This document shows positions 25,495 through 35,509 of a DNA stretch of 64,000 bases, piece after piece (within the stretch, counting starts at the first letter, position 1; each line of letters opens with the position of its first letter). A program made the position numbers and the translations under genes. The DNA is from DAIQRJ01 sp963708795 (GTDB lineage Bacteria > Actinomycetota > Actinomycetes > Propionibacteriales > DAIQRJ01), in the NCBI GenBank assembly GCA_963708795.1, contig CAVPUH010000008.1, positions 186,001 through 250,000 on the forward strand, written 5' to 3'. The notes beneath the pieces are model-generated. The model made no database searches, was not told where the DNA came from, and saw only the letters and a list, made by a program, of their open reading frames with translations.

Positions 25495-28306
25495 TCAGCG
25501 GCTGACCAGGGAACGCAACACGTACTGCATGATCCCGCCGTTGCGGTAGTAGTCCGCCTCACCCGGGGTGTCGATGCGGACGACCGCGTCGAACTCGACC
25601 GCCGACCCACCGTCCTTCGCGGCCGACACATGCACCGTCGCCGGGGTCGTCCCGTCGTTGAGTGCGGTGATGCCGGTGAGGTCGAACGTCTCGGTGCCGT
25701 CGAGGCCGAGCGACTCCGCGTTCGCACCCTCGGGGTACTGCAACGGCAGCACACCCATGCCGATCAGGTTGCTGCGGTGGATGCGCTCGTAGGACTCCGC
25801 GATGACGGCCCGGACCCCGAGCAGCACCGTGCCCTTGGCGGCCCAGTCGCGCGACGAGCCCGACCCGTACTCCTTGCCCGACAGGATGACGAGCGGGACA
25901 CCCGCTTCCTGGTAGTGCTCCGACGCCTCGTAGATCGAGGTCACCGGGGAGTCGGGCACGGTGAAGTCGACGGTCAGGCCGCCTTCGGTGCCGGGAGCGA
26001 GCTGGTTGCGCAGCCGGATGTTGGCGAACGTCCCGCGGATCATCACCTCGTGGTTGCCGCGGCGTGATCCGTAGGAGTTGAAGTCCCGACGCTCGACGCC
26101 GTGCTCGCTGAGATAGCGACCGGCCGGGCTGTCGGCCTTGATCGACCCGGCCGGGCTGATGTGGTCGGTCGTCACGGAGTCGCCGAGCTTGGCCAACACG
26201 CGGGCGCCGGTGATGTCGACGACAGGCTCGGGTGCGGCGGGCATGCCGTCGAAGTACGGGGGCTTGCGTACGTAGGTCGACTCCGGATCCCAGGCGAACG
26301 TGTTGCCTTCCGGCGTGGGCAGTCCGCGCCAGGTCTCGTCGCCGGCGAACACGTCGGAGTAGTCGCGCGTGAACATGTCACTCGCGATGACCTCGCCCAC
26401 GACCTTCTCGATGTCCTCGTCGGTGGGCCAGATGTCGCGCAGGTACACGGGATTACCGTCGAGGTCGTCGCCGAGCGAGTCGGTCAGCAGGTCGACGTCC
26501 ATCGACCCGGCCAGCGCGTAGGCGACCACGAGCGGCGGTGAGGCGAGGTAGTTCATCTTGATGTCGGGGTTGATCCGGCCCTCGAAGTTCCGGTTGCCCG
26601 ACAGCACCGACACGACGGCGAGATCCGCGTCGTTCACCGCCTGGCTGACCTCCGGGATCAGTGGGCCGGAGTTGCCGATGCAGGTCGTGCAGCCGAAGCC
26701 GACGAGGTTGAAGCCGAGCTTGTCGAGGTAGGGCGTCAGGCCGGACTTGTCGTAGTAGTTCACGACGACCTTCGACCCGGGCGCGAGAGTCGTCTTGACC
26801 CAGGGCTTGCGCGACAGGCCCTTCTCCACCGCGTTCTTGGCGAGCAGTGCGGCGCCGATCATCACCGACGGGTTCGACGTGTTCGTGCACGACGTGATGG
26901 CAGCGATGGTCGACCGCACCGTGGTCGAGGGTGAAGCTGCTGCCGTCCTCGAGCGTCACCGGGGTCGGCGCCGACGGCCGTCCGACATCGGCGACGGCAG
27001 CGGTCTCCTTGGGCGCGGCCGCGCCGTTCGACCCGTGATAGGCGGGTGCGTCCGACGCCGGGAAGGACTCCGCCTCGGCCTCGTCGTAACCCTTCTCGTC
27101 CGCCTGCACGTAGTCCCGGAGCGCCACCCGGAAATCGTTCTTCGCGTTGGTCAGTTCGACCCGGTCCTGCGGGCGCTTCGGGCCGGCGATGGACGCGACG
27201 ACGGTGCCGAGGTCGAGCTCCAGGTATTCGGAGTACACCGCCTCGCGCTCGTCGTCGTGCCACAGCCCCTGCTCCTGCGCGTAACGCTGGACGAGTGCGA
27301 TCTGGGCCTCGTCGCGACCCGTGAGGCGCAGGTAGTTCAGCGTGGTGTCGTCGATCGGGAACACCGCGATCGTCGAGCCGTACTCCGGGCTCATGTTGCC
27401 GATCGTCGCGCGGTTGGCCAGCGGCACCGCGCCGACCCCGGGTCCGTAGAACTCGACGAACTTGCCCACCGCGCCGTGTTTGCGCAGCATCTGCGTGATC
27501 GTGAGCACCAGGTCGGTGGCGGTGGTGCCCTCGGGCAACGCGCCGCTGAGCTTGAAGCCCACGACCCGAGGGATCAGCATGCTGACAGGCTGGCCGAGCA
27601 TCGCCGCCTCTGCCTCGATGCCCCCGACGCCCCAGCCGACGACGCCGAGCCCGTTCACCATCGTCGTGTGCGAGTCGGTTCCGACGCACGTATCGGGGTA
27701 CGCCTGCAGCACGCCGCCGACCTGCCGGTCGTAGACGACCTTGGCGAGATGCTCGATGTTCACCTGGTGCACGATTCCGGTGCCCGGCGGGACGACCTTG
27801 AAGTCGTCGAACGCCGTCTGACCCCACCGCAGGAACTGGTAACGCTCGCGGTTGCGGCCGTACTCGATCTCGACGTTGCGGGCGAAGGCGTCCGACGTGC
27901 CGAAGACATCGGCGATGACGCTGTGGTCGATGACGAGTTCGGCCGGGGCGAGCGGGTTGATCTTGTCCGGATCGCCGCCGAGGTCGGCCATCGCCTCACG
28001 CATCGTCGCGAGGTCGACGATCGCGGGCACGCCGGTGAAGTCCTGCATGATCACCCGGGCGGGCGTGAACTGGATCTCCTTGCTGGGTTGAGCGTTCGGA
28101 TCCCACTCGGCGAGGCCACGGATGTCGTCGGCGGTGATGTTCGCGCCGTCCTCGGTGCGGAGGAGGTTCTCCAGCAGCACCTTCAGGCTGTAGGGCAACC
28201 GATCGGCGCCGGGCACGGCGTCGAGTCGGAAGATCTCGTAGGTCTGCTCCCCGACGGTCAGGTCCGCACGCGCGGAGAAACTGTCGGGATGGGACGAACC
28301 GGTCAT
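25495..28306 (-). CDS. acnA: Aconitate hydratase AcnA, frameshifted
   Basis: An aconitase of about 937 residues (citrate to isocitrate). The N-terminal half (to about residue 465) and C-terminal half lie in two frames that meet near 26910-26914. There LDHGAV must join IAAITSCTNTSN; dropping one base from GTCGACCATC gives VAIAAITSC. All three cluster cysteines are present, in TSCTNTSN and GFGCTTCIGNSG. DTCVGTDSHTTM and the swivelling-domain EYGSGSSRDWAAKG are intact. GAGGAG lies 8 nt before ATG 28306. Both halves are undamaged, so I treat it as a working gene with a sequence error. A 14-bp palindrome lies about 160 bp upstream. Confidence 0.92.
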
Positions 28307-28375
28307 GGTCACGACTCCTCGCTCGGGTGCTCGACCCAGACTGCCCGGCCCGCGCGCCGCAGGACCAGTCAGGTC

Positions 28376-28381
28376 ACCCTA
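28376..28381 (-). promoter_or_regulatory. Possible acnA -10 box
   Basis: TAGGGT on the minus strand, about 70 nt before the acnA ATG. There is no clear -35. Confidence 0.3.
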
Positions 28382-28462
28382 ACTTCGTCGCTCGCGTCGG
28401 CTGGCCGGCTTGGTCGGCACGCTTCGACGGTGCCTGGTGTGCCGGCCCGTCGAGGTCAATTG

Positions 28463-28476
28463 TCTTGACGTCAAGA
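28463..28476. promoter_or_regulatory. 14-bp perfect palindrome upstream of acnA
   Basis: TCTTGACGTCAAGA is fully self-complementary and lies in the 373-bp gap between acnA and the LLM oxidoreductase, where no gene is seen. It has the form of a dimeric regulator site. Each strand also carries TTGACG. Confidence 0.55.
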
Positions 28477-28557
28477 TACACAAGATCGAGAGATCGCGCG
28501 AGGCCACGCCGGGCGCCGGGTCTCAGTCTCGGGTCCGGGTAGCACCGGCCGCCGTCC

Positions 28558-28639
28558 GTATGGCCGTTCAGGCCTCCGTAGTCCCGCCGACGGCCATACC
28601 AACCGTCGGCCGGTCATACCGACGGCGGTGGGTCATACC
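28558..28639. repeat. Cluster of GGYCATACC elements
   Basis: GGCCATACC at 28592, GGTCATACC at 28612 and 28631 are direct repeats spaced 20 and 19 bp. GTATGGCCGT (28558-28567) is an exact inverted copy of ACGGCCATAC (28590-28599). The cluster ends 41 bp before the LLM oxidoreductase stop and lies in non-coding sequence. Confidence 0.6.
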
Positions 28640-28679
28640 GACGGCGACCGCACGACCGCACGCCCGGCGACCGCACGAC

Positions 28680-29612
28680 TCACAGCGCGGGCAGCACCTC
28701 GCGTGCCACGAGCTCGAGGTGGGCGATGTCGGTGACGTCCTGGACCTGCAGGTAGATCCGCGCCGCACCGAGTTCGGTGATCTGCCGGATCCGGGCGACG
28801 ACCTCGTCCGGTGTCCCGACCAGGCCGCGATCGCGCATGTCGTCCGGCACCGACCCGTGGGTGGCCGCGCGTGCCTGCAGCGTCGCGTCGTCGATCGCGC
28901 AGGCCAGTTGGTGAGCCGCAGAGAGCCGCAGGTCCCTGGCCGGCCGGTCGATCACGGCACAGGCGGCCCGGACCCGGTCGAACCTGGCCGCGGTCGTCGC
29001 GAGGTCGACGAACCCGGTGTTGTACTCGGCAGCGAACCAGGCCGCGAGCGCCGGGGTGCGCTTGCGGCCACCGCCCCCGATGACGATCGGTGGGTGCGGT
29101 TGCTGGACCGGACGGGGGAACGGCGGCGCGTCGACCAGCCGGTAGTGCTGCCCGTCGTAGGAGAACCGCTCGTCCGGCGGCGTCGTCCAGAGGCCGGTCA
29201 CGATGTCGAGCTGTTCCTCGAGCAGGCCGAACCGGGCCGTCGGGAAGGGGATCCCGTACGCCTCGTGCTCGCGGGCGTACCAACCGGTGCCGAGACCGAG
29301 CTCCACCCGGCCGCCCGACATCTCGTCGACGCCGGCCACCTGGATGGCGAGGATCCCCGGATGGCGGTAGGTGACCGAACTGACGAGGGTCCCGAGCCGC
29401 AGCCGCGAGGTGTCCCGGGCGAGGCCGGCCAGTGTGGTCCACGCGTCGCTCGGGCCCAGACCCGGATCGCCTTCGGACGTGTGCAGGTAGTGGTCGGACC
29501 GGAAGAACCCGTCGAAGCCGAGCTCTTCGGCCGCCTGGGCCAGATCCTTGAGCTGCGCGTAGCTCGCGCCGTTCTGGGGTTCGGTGAACACGACGCACTC
29601 GACTCTGGCCAT
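28680..29612 (-). CDS. LLM-class F420-dependent oxidoreductase
   Basis: A 310-residue luciferase-like TIM-barrel oxidoreductase that should use F420 or FMN. Seen: LAQAAEELGFDGFFRSDHYLH, RLRLGTLVSSVTYRHPGILA, GGRVELGLGTGWYAREHEAYGIPFP and PIVIGGGGRKRTPALAAWFA. These are the usual conserved blocks of the family, and length is normal. ATG 29612 starts MARVECVVFTE. The substrate cannot be inferred; the neighbouring kinase gene is divergent. Confidence 0.87.
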   Translation of the reverse strand: MARVECVVFTEPQNGASYAQLKDLAQAAEELGFDGFFRSDHYLHTSEGDPGLGPSDAWTTLAGLARDTSRLRLGTLVSSVTYRHPGILAIQVAGVDEMSGGRVELGLGTGWYAREHEAYGIPFPTARFGLLEEQLDIVTGLWTTPPDERFSYDGQHYRLVDAPPFPRPVQQPHPPIVIGGGGRKRTPALAAWFAAEYNTGFVDLATTAARFDRVRAACAVIDRPARDLRLSAAHQLACAIDDATLQARAATHGSVPDDMRDRGLVGTPDEVVARIRQITELGAARIYLQVQDVTDIAHLELVAREVLPAL

Positions 29613-29685
29613 GACGGGATTCTCGCGTGCCGACTCGTGACCGCTCCGGCCGGGTCACGACCGCTTCGGCGCCGGCTGAGGTGCG

Positions 29686-29691
29686 TAGCGT
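29686..29691 (+). promoter_or_regulatory. -10 box for the leaderless kinase gene
   Basis: TAGCGT, then 6 nt, then GTG 29698. There is no ribosome binding site. Confidence 0.5.
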
Positions 29692-29697
29692 GGCCGC

Positions 29698-30678
29698 GTG
29701 CCGACCGACCTCGACGAGCTGCTCGGTCACTGGGATGTCCGGGCCGATCGCGTGGACCCGGCGCCCCGCGGGTCCAACAACTCCACCCGCCTCGTCACGA
29801 GTGGAACCACTCGATACGTCCTGCGGTGCAACGACTGGCTCGACGAGGGCCAGGTGGAGGCCGAGTCGCGGCTGCTGGACCGTCTCAACGAGTCCGCGCT
29901 CCCGTTCCGGGTGCCGGCACCGCTGCCGACCGGCGACGGACCTCGACATGTCAGCGTCGGCGGCACCCGGGCGACGCTGTGCCGGTTCATCCCCGGCCGA
30001 CGGCCGCAACTCGATTCACCCGACGCGTTCCGGCGGTTCGGGGAAACCGCCGGACGACTCGGCGCCGTGCTGGCGACCGTGCCCGAACACATGCTGGTCA
30101 GCGACTGGTCGGGTGGTCCGCTCACGCTGGTCGACGGGGCCGGGGAGGTCGGAGCGATCGCCCGGGCGCTGGGCGCAGCCGGGGCGACGCCCGCGCAGAC
30201 CGGCCCGATGCTCGGCTACGCCGCCACCCTGCTCACGTCCTGGACGTCGATGACCGCGGGACTGCCCCGGCAGCTCGTGCACGGCGACCTCGCCGCCTCG
30301 AACGTGCTCGTCGACGAGGCCGGTGACGCGGTGGCCGTCCTCGACTTCGAGCTGGCCGGACTCGACCTCCGCGTCCAGGACCTGGTCGCCTGCCTGGCCC
30401 TCACCGACGCGCTGGACCGGCCGAGCTGGACGCGAGCCGTGATCGGAGGCTGGGCGGCCGCGCAGGTCCTGACCTCGCCGGAGGTCGCCGCACTCCCCCG
30501 CCTGCTGGAGGCGCTGGCGTTCTCCTCGCTGCTCTGGCGTGCGCAGAAGTGGCGGTCGGGCACCGCGACGACGGAGGAGGCGTTGGCTCGCCTCGAGCGG
30601 TTCGCCCGAACCCGGGACTGGGTGCGGGCGCACGGCGACGAGCTGGTCGGCGCCGCGGGCGAATTCGCCGTCGACTGA
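29698..30678 (+). CDS. Aminoglycoside phosphotransferase-fold kinase
   Basis: A 326-residue APH/choline-kinase-fold protein. The catalytic loop is QLVHGDLAASNVLVD with the base Asp, and the metal-binding segment is AVLDFELAGLDLR. The N-lobe GSNNSTRLVTSGTTRYVLRC fits the nucleotide-binding strands. Relatives include homoserine kinase II and small-molecule kinases, so the substrate is open; a resistance role is not suggested by anything here. GTG 29698 follows a TAGCGT -10 box by 6 nt. Confidence 0.78.
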   Translation: MPTDLDELLGHWDVRADRVDPAPRGSNNSTRLVTSGTTRYVLRCNDWLDEGQVEAESRLLDRLNESALPFRVPAPLPTGDGPRHVSVGGTRATLCRFIPGRRPQLDSPDAFRRFGETAGRLGAVLATVPEHMLVSDWSGGPLTLVDGAGEVGAIARALGAAGATPAQTGPMLGYAATLLTSWTSMTAGLPRQLVHGDLAASNVLVDEAGDAVAVLDFELAGLDLRVQDLVACLALTDALDRPSWTRAVIGGWAAAQVLTSPEVAALPRLLEALAFSSLLWRAQKWRSGTATTEEALARLERFARTRDWVRAHGDELVGAAGEFAVD

Positions 30679-30726
30679 CACCCCGGAATGGTGAGATCCG
30701 TCGGACCGGAGGGTGACGCCGCGACG

Positions 30727-32002
30727 TCAGCGCGGGGTCAGCTGCGCGATGCACTCCACGTGGTGGGTCATCGGGAACGCGTCGAACGCGCGGAGGCTCT
30801 CGAGCCGGTAGCCGAGAGACCCGAACGTCGCGACGTCCCTGGCCAACGACGCGGGGTCGCACGCCACGTACGCCACCGTGCGGGGTCCGAGCGCGACGAT
30901 CGATGCCACCACGGCTGCGCCGGCGCCGACCCGCGGGGGGTCCAGCACCGCGACGTCGACGTGGTCGACGCCGGCCGGGCCGCTCAGCGCCTCGTCGACC
31001 CGGCCGGTGACGAGCGTGACCTGCGGAAGGTCGTGCAGGTTGCGGCGCGCGTCGGCCACGGCCGCGGCCGACCCCTCGACTGCCGTCACCCGCCCGTGCT
31101 CACCGACCCGCTCGGCCAGGGCCCCGGCGAAGAGTCCGACGCCGCAGTAGAGGTCGAGCGCGGACTCGCCGACCTGCGGATCGAGCATGTCCAGCACCAC
31201 GTCGGCGTAGGTGCCGGCCGCACCCGGATGGCCCTGCCAGAAGCCCGAGCCGGTCACCCGCCAGGGGCGGCCGGCCGCGCGCTCGGTGAGGTGGGTGCGG
31301 CCGCGGAGCCGGGCACCGTCGGTCGTCTGGACGCCGTCCGCGACCAGCCCTGCGGGGACGTGCACCCGGGCACGCACGACCGGGCTCCACGACGACCAGG
31401 CGGTCGCCCGACGACGACACGACGGCCTCGACCGAGACCGTGCCCGGCCACGGCAGGTCGGTCACATTGGCCGCCCTCGGGTCGGCGATCGGGCACACGT
31501 CGATCGGAACGATGTCGTGGGAGCGGTGCTTGCGTAAGCCGAGCCGACCGGCGGCATCGGTGGCGTAGCGAACCCGGGTACGCCAGGCCAGCCCGTCGGT
31601 GTCGCCGGGGACCGGCTCCACGACGACGGCGACGTCGAGCCCGGCCGTCCGACGGAGCAGGTCCCGGACCACCGCGGCCTTCCAGGCCCGCTGCGCGGGA
31701 AGGGCCACGTGCTGGAGGTCGCAGCCGCCGCAGCCGTCCGGATGCGCCAGCGGGCACGGCGGCTCGACCCGGTCGGGCGAGGCGCCCACCACCTCGACCA
31801 CGTCGGCGTACGACACCTTGCTCCGGGTCGCGGTGACCTCGACGACCACCCGCTCGCCGGGCAGTCCGTGACGGACGGACACCACGCGGCCCTCGTGCCG
31901 GGCCGCGCAGCTGCCGCCTTCGGTGGGCTCACCCAGCGTCAGCTCGACGCGCTGCCCGACCTGGAGACGAGGTCCACGCCGATCGTCGACCGGTCCGGTC
32001 AC
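30727..32002 (-). CDS. TRAM-domain RNA (uracil-5-)-methyltransferase, RumA-like, frameshifted
   Basis: A roughly 424-residue class I SAM methyltransferase related to RlmC/RlmD/TrmA, making 5-methyluridine in rRNA or tRNA. An N-terminal TRAM domain (LGEPTEGGSCAARHEGRVV) is followed by an iron-sulfur cysteine set in CPLAHPDGCGGCDLQH. The SAM motif is LDLYCGVGLFAGALA, then VLDPPRVGAG and the catalytic Cys in VAYVACDPASLARD. The two halves lie in different frames; removing one base from the CC at 31380-31381 joins LVVVEP to VVRARVHVPAG. GTG 32002 overlaps the transporter stop (GTGA), so the genes are coupled. Confidence 0.85.
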
Positions 32003-34050
32003 AGGGGCGGTGGTGGCGTGGCGTCGCGCGCGGCGGCCGCTCGGGCCGCCACTGCCTGGCCGTGCTCGTCGGCCGAGGCCAGGACGTACGGAACGGACGT
32101 CACCATCACCCCTGGGGTGAACAGCAGTCGACCCTTGAGCCGCAGCGCGTACTGGTTGTGCAGCGCCTGCTCCCACCAGCGCCCGACGACGTACTCGGGG
32201 ATGTAGACGGTCACGACGTCGCGCGGCGAGGATCGCCGGACGTTCCGCACGTAGTCGATCACGGGCTGGGTGATCTCCCGGTACGGCGAGGCGATCACCT
32301 TCAGCGGCACCGGGATGTTGCGTTCCTCCCACTCGGCCACCAGCCGTTCGGTGTCCTCGGGTTCGACGTCGACGGTGATGGCCTCGAGATCGGCCGGCCG
32401 CGACACCTTGGCGAACGCGAGGGCGCGCAACGTGGGCTTGTGCAGCTTCGAGACGAGCACGATCGCGTGCACCCTGGACGGGAGGACCAGGGTCTCGTCG
32501 TTGTCGAGCGCGAGATCGCGCGACACCGCCCGGTAGTGCCGGTTGATCCCCTTCATCAGCACGAACAGCACGATCATCGCGGCGATGGCGATCCAGGCGC
32601 CGTGGATGAACTTCGTGAGGAGCACGATCACGAGGACGACCGCCGTCATCGCCAACCCGATGGTGTTGATGATCCGGGAGCGGTACATCCGTCGCCGCCG
32701 GACCGGGTCGGTCTCGCCCTTCAGGTGTCGCGTCCAGTGCCGGATCATCCCGGTCTGGCTCATCGTGAACGAGACGAAGACACCGACGATGTAGAGCTGG
32801 ATCAGCCGGGTGACCTGCGCGTCGAAGGCGACGATGAGCACGATCGCGCCGAGCGCCAGCATGACGATCCCGTTGCTGAACGCCAGCCGGTCTCCCCTGG
32901 TGTGCAGCTGTCGGGGCAGGTACCCGTCGCGGGCCAGGATCGAGCCCAGCACCGGGAAGCCGTTGAAGGCGGTGTTCGCGGCCAGCACCAGGATCAGCCC
33001 GGTGGCGGCGGTCACCACGAAGAAGGCGATCGGGAAGTGGTCGAAGATCGCCCGGGCGAGCTGGCCGATGATCGGGTCCTGGTTGTAGACGGTCCCGTCG
33101 CTGAAGCGGACGGCACCATCAGGCGTGGGCAGACCGCGCTTGCCGTTGAGCAGCAGTTCGGTCCACGGCCGCTGCTCGTCGACGTAGCGCACCTGCATGT
33201 GCTTGGCGAGGACGATGACCGACAGCATCATCGTGACGGCGATGGCCCCCAGCAGAGCCAGGGTGGTCGCCGCGTTCCGGCTCTTCGGCTTCTGGAACGC
33301 GGGTACGCCGTTGCTGATCGCCTCGACGCCGGTGAGGGCCGCACAGCCGGACGAGAACGCCCGCAGGATGAGGAAGAACCCGGCCAACGACGCGAGCCCG
33401 CTGTCATAGATCGGCCGGACGGCCGTCGTGAACGACGCGCTCTCCGCGAGCGGCAGGCTCCCGGTGACCATCCGGAAGAACCCCCAGGCCGCCATGCCCA
33501 GGATCGAGATCATGAACACGTAGGTGGGAATCGCGAACAACGTGCCGGACTCGCGCACGCCGCGCAGGTTCAGCGCCGTGATCACGATGACCGCGACCAC
33601 GGCGATCGTCCGCTCGTGGCCGACGAAGATCGGCACGGCGGAAGACGCGTACTGCGCGGCCGAGGAGATCGACACCGCGACGGTGAGGACGTAGTCGACG
33701 AGGAGCGCACTCGCCACGGTCAGGCCGGCGGACGGCCCCAGGTTGGTGGTCGCCACCTCGTAGTCGCCGCCGCCGGACGGGTAGGCGTGGACGTTCTGCC
33801 GGTAGGACGCGACGACGACGAGCATGACGAGGCCGACGGCGATGCCGACCTTCCAACTCAGCGCGTACGCGGACACCCCGGCGACGGAGAGAGTGAGGAA
33901 CACCTCGTTCGGCGCGTACGCCACGGACGAGAGCGCGTCGCTCGCGAACACGGGAAGGGCGATTCGCTTCGGCAACAACGTCTCCGAGAGCTGCGTACTC
34001 CGCAGCGCGCGGCCGACGACCAGCCGTTTGAAGACGTCGGAGATACCCAC
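31999..34050 (-). CDS. KimA-like APC-superfamily potassium transporter
   Basis: A 683-residue integral membrane protein with about 12 helices and a cytosolic C-terminal domain of about 190 residues. It matches the KimA (YdaO) type of proton-coupled K+ importer: SSDALSS-like FASDALSSVAYAP, YPSGGGDYEVA, RAFSSGCAALTGVEAISNGVPAF, AANTAFNGFPVLGSILARDGYLPRQL. In Bacillus subtilis KimA takes up K+ and is inhibited by c-di-AMP. GTG 34050 has AAGGA upstream. Two RCK proteins are divergently transcribed beside it, which supports a K+ role. An amino-acid permease remains possible. Confidence 0.8.
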   Translation of the reverse strand: MGISDVFKRLVVGRALRSTQLSETLLPKRIALPVFASDALSSVAYAPNEVFLTLSVAGVSAYALSWKVGIAVGLVMLVVVASYRQNVHAYPSGGGDYEVATTNLGPSAGLTVASALLVDYVLTVAVSISSAAQYASSAVPIFVGHERTIAVVAVIVITALNLRGVRESGTLFAIPTYVFMISILGMAAWGFFRMVTGSLPLAESASFTTAVRPIYDSGLASLAGFFLILRAFSSGCAALTGVEAISNGVPAFQKPKSRNAATTLALLGAIAVTMMLSVIVLAKHMQVRYVDEQRPWTELLLNGKRGLPTPDGAVRFSDGTVYNQDPIIGQLARAIFDHFPIAFFVVTAATGLILVLAANTAFNGFPVLGSILARDGYLPRQLHTRGDRLAFSNGIVMLALGAIVLIVAFDAQVTRLIQLYIVGVFVSFTMSQTGMIRHWTRHLKGETDPVRRRRMYRSRIINTIGLAMTAVVLVIVLLTKFIHGAWIAIAAMIVLFVLMKGINRHYRAVSRDLALDNDETLVLPSRVHAIVLVSKLHKPTLRALAFAKVSRPADLEAITVDVEPEDTERLVAEWEERNIPVPLKVIASPYREITQPVIDYVRNVRRSSPRDVVTVYIPEYVVGRWWEQALHNQYALRLKGRLLFTPGVMVTSVPYVLASADEHGQAVAARAAAARDATPPPPL

Positions 34051-34101
34051 GAGCGGTCATCCTTGCAGATCGCCGGACGGGTCGCCGGGCCGTCGAGCGT
34101 G

Positions 34102-34107
34102 TAGCGT
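34102..34107 (+). promoter_or_regulatory. Possible -10 box for the RCK pair
   Basis: TAGCGT lies 53 nt before GTG 34161. There is no clear -35. Confidence 0.3.
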
Positions 34108-34160
34108 CTGGCCAGACATTCGAGCCGGGCACCGACGGGACGCGGGAGAGAACCACCGAC

Positions 34161-34826
34161 GTGCACATCGTGATCATGGGCTGCGGACGAGTCGGCTCGA
34201 CCCTGGCGCGAAGCCTCGAGACGCGCGGACACAGCGTGGCGATCATCGACCGCGACCGCGAGGCGTTCCGGCGACTCCACCCCGACTTCGGCGGGACCGC
34301 CGTCACCGGGATGGGCTTCGACCGCGACGTCCTGCTCGAGGCCGGGATCGACCGCGCGGCCGCGTTCGCCGCCGTGTCCAACGGCGACAACTCCAACGTG
34401 ATCGCCGCGCGCGTGGCCCGCGAGACCTTCAACGTCGACAACGTCGTGGCCAGGATCTACGACCCGGGCAGGGCCGAGGTCTACCAGCGGCTCGGCATAC
34501 CCACGGTCGGCACGGTGCGCTGGACCGCCGACCAGATCCTGCGTCGACTGCTGCCCGAGGGAGCCGAACCGGAGTACCGCGATCCCTCCGGCGAGGTCCG
34601 TGTGTCCGAGGTCCACGCCAACCCGGCGTGGATCGGTCGCACCTACCGCGACCTCGAGGACGCCACCGGAGCGCGGGTCGTGTTCTTCTCGCGCCTCGGC
34701 CATGGCACGCTGCCGGAGCCCGACTCGGTCATCCAGGAGGGCGACCTGATCCACGTCGCGATGGTGAACTCGCAGGCCGATGCCGTCGAGCGGGTCTTCG
34801 CCGCCGGACCGGGACGTGACTCATGA
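34161..34826 (+). CDS. trkA: TrkA/RCK potassium regulator, first copy
   Basis: A 221-residue cytosolic K+ transport regulator with RCK_N and RCK_C domains. The NAD-binding motif is HIVIMGCGRVGSTLARSLETRGH, and TAVTGMGFDRDVLLEAGI is the usual second block; RCK_C starts near residue 145. GTG 34161 is preceded by GGGAGAG. It overlaps the second copy by 4 nt (ATGA at 34823). The pair resembles the mycobacterial CeoB-CeoC arrangement. Its likely partner is the divergent KimA-like transporter, as no TrkH/KtrB is present. Confidence 0.9.
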   Translation: MHIVIMGCGRVGSTLARSLETRGHSVAIIDRDREAFRRLHPDFGGTAVTGMGFDRDVLLEAGIDRAAAFAAVSNGDNSNVIAARVARETFNVDNVVARIYDPGRAEVYQRLGIPTVGTVRWTADQILRRLLPEGAEPEYRDPSGEVRVSEVHANPAWIGRTYRDLEDATGARVVFFSRLGHGTLPEPDSVIQEGDLIHVAMVNSQADAVERVFAAGPGRDS

Positions 34827-35500
34827 GGGTGGCCATCGCCGGTGCCGGCAACGTCGGCCGTTCGATCGCACGCGAGCTCCTGGAGAACGGGCACGAGGTC
34901 CTGCTGATCGACCGGGACCCGCTCGCGATCAAGTCCTCGTCCGTCCCCGGCGCGGAATGGCTGCTGGCCGACGCCTGTGAGCTGTCCTCGCTCGAGGAGG
35001 CCCGGCTCGACCGCTGCCAGGTCGTGATCGCGTGCACGGGTGACGACAAGACGAACCTGGTGGTCTCGCTGCTGGCGAAGACCGAGTTCGGTGTACCCCG
35101 CGTGGTCGCACGGGTCAACCACCCGAGCAACGAGTGGATGTTCAACGAGTCGTGGGGTGTCGACGTCCTCGTCTCGACCCCCCGGATCATGGCCGCTCTC
35201 GTCGAGGAGGCCGTGACGGTCGGCGACCTGGTTCGGCTGTTCAGCTTCCGTCAGGGCGAGGCGAACCTCGTCGAACTCACCTTGACCGACGACTCGCCCC
35301 GCATCGGCCAGCGGATCGCCGAGATCCCCTGGCCGCCGGAGTGCACCTTGGTCACGATCATCCGCGACGGACATGTCGTGGTCCCGGTACCCGAGATCGC
35401 TCTCGAGAAGGGCGACGAGCTGATGCTGGTCGCCGAGGCCGAACGTGAGGACGAGATCGAACAGCTGCTCAACCCGACCGGTCACCACCGGCCGGGCTGA
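34823..35500 (+). CDS. trkA: TrkA/RCK potassium regulator, second copy
   Basis: A 225-residue RCK_N/RCK_C protein, paralogous to the preceding gene. The dinucleotide-binding motif is RVAIAGAGNVGRSIARELLENGH; LACTGDDKTNL-type IACTGDDKTNLVVSLLAKTEFG follows, and RCK_C occupies the last 80 residues. The ATG overlaps the stop of the first copy, so the two are made together and probably form a hetero-oligomeric gating ring. The stop is 9 bp from the convergent DUF3159 gene. Confidence 0.9.
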   Translation: MRVAIAGAGNVGRSIARELLENGHEVLLIDRDPLAIKSSSVPGAEWLLADACELSSLEEARLDRCQVVIACTGDDKTNLVVSLLAKTEFGVPRVVARVNHPSNEWMFNESWGVDVLVSTPRIMAALVEEAVTVGDLVRLFSFRQGEANLVELTLTDDSPRIGQRIAEIPWPPECTLVTIIRDGHVVVPVPEIALEKGDELMLVAEAEREDEIEQLLNPTGHHRPG

Positions 35501-35509
35501 TCGCGCCGG

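Noticed and set aside
32062..34104. Plus-strand frame of about 680 codons opposite the KimA-like gene
   Set aside because: The transporter frame has clean membrane helices and family motifs; the opposite frame is an Arg/Asp/His-rich shadow.
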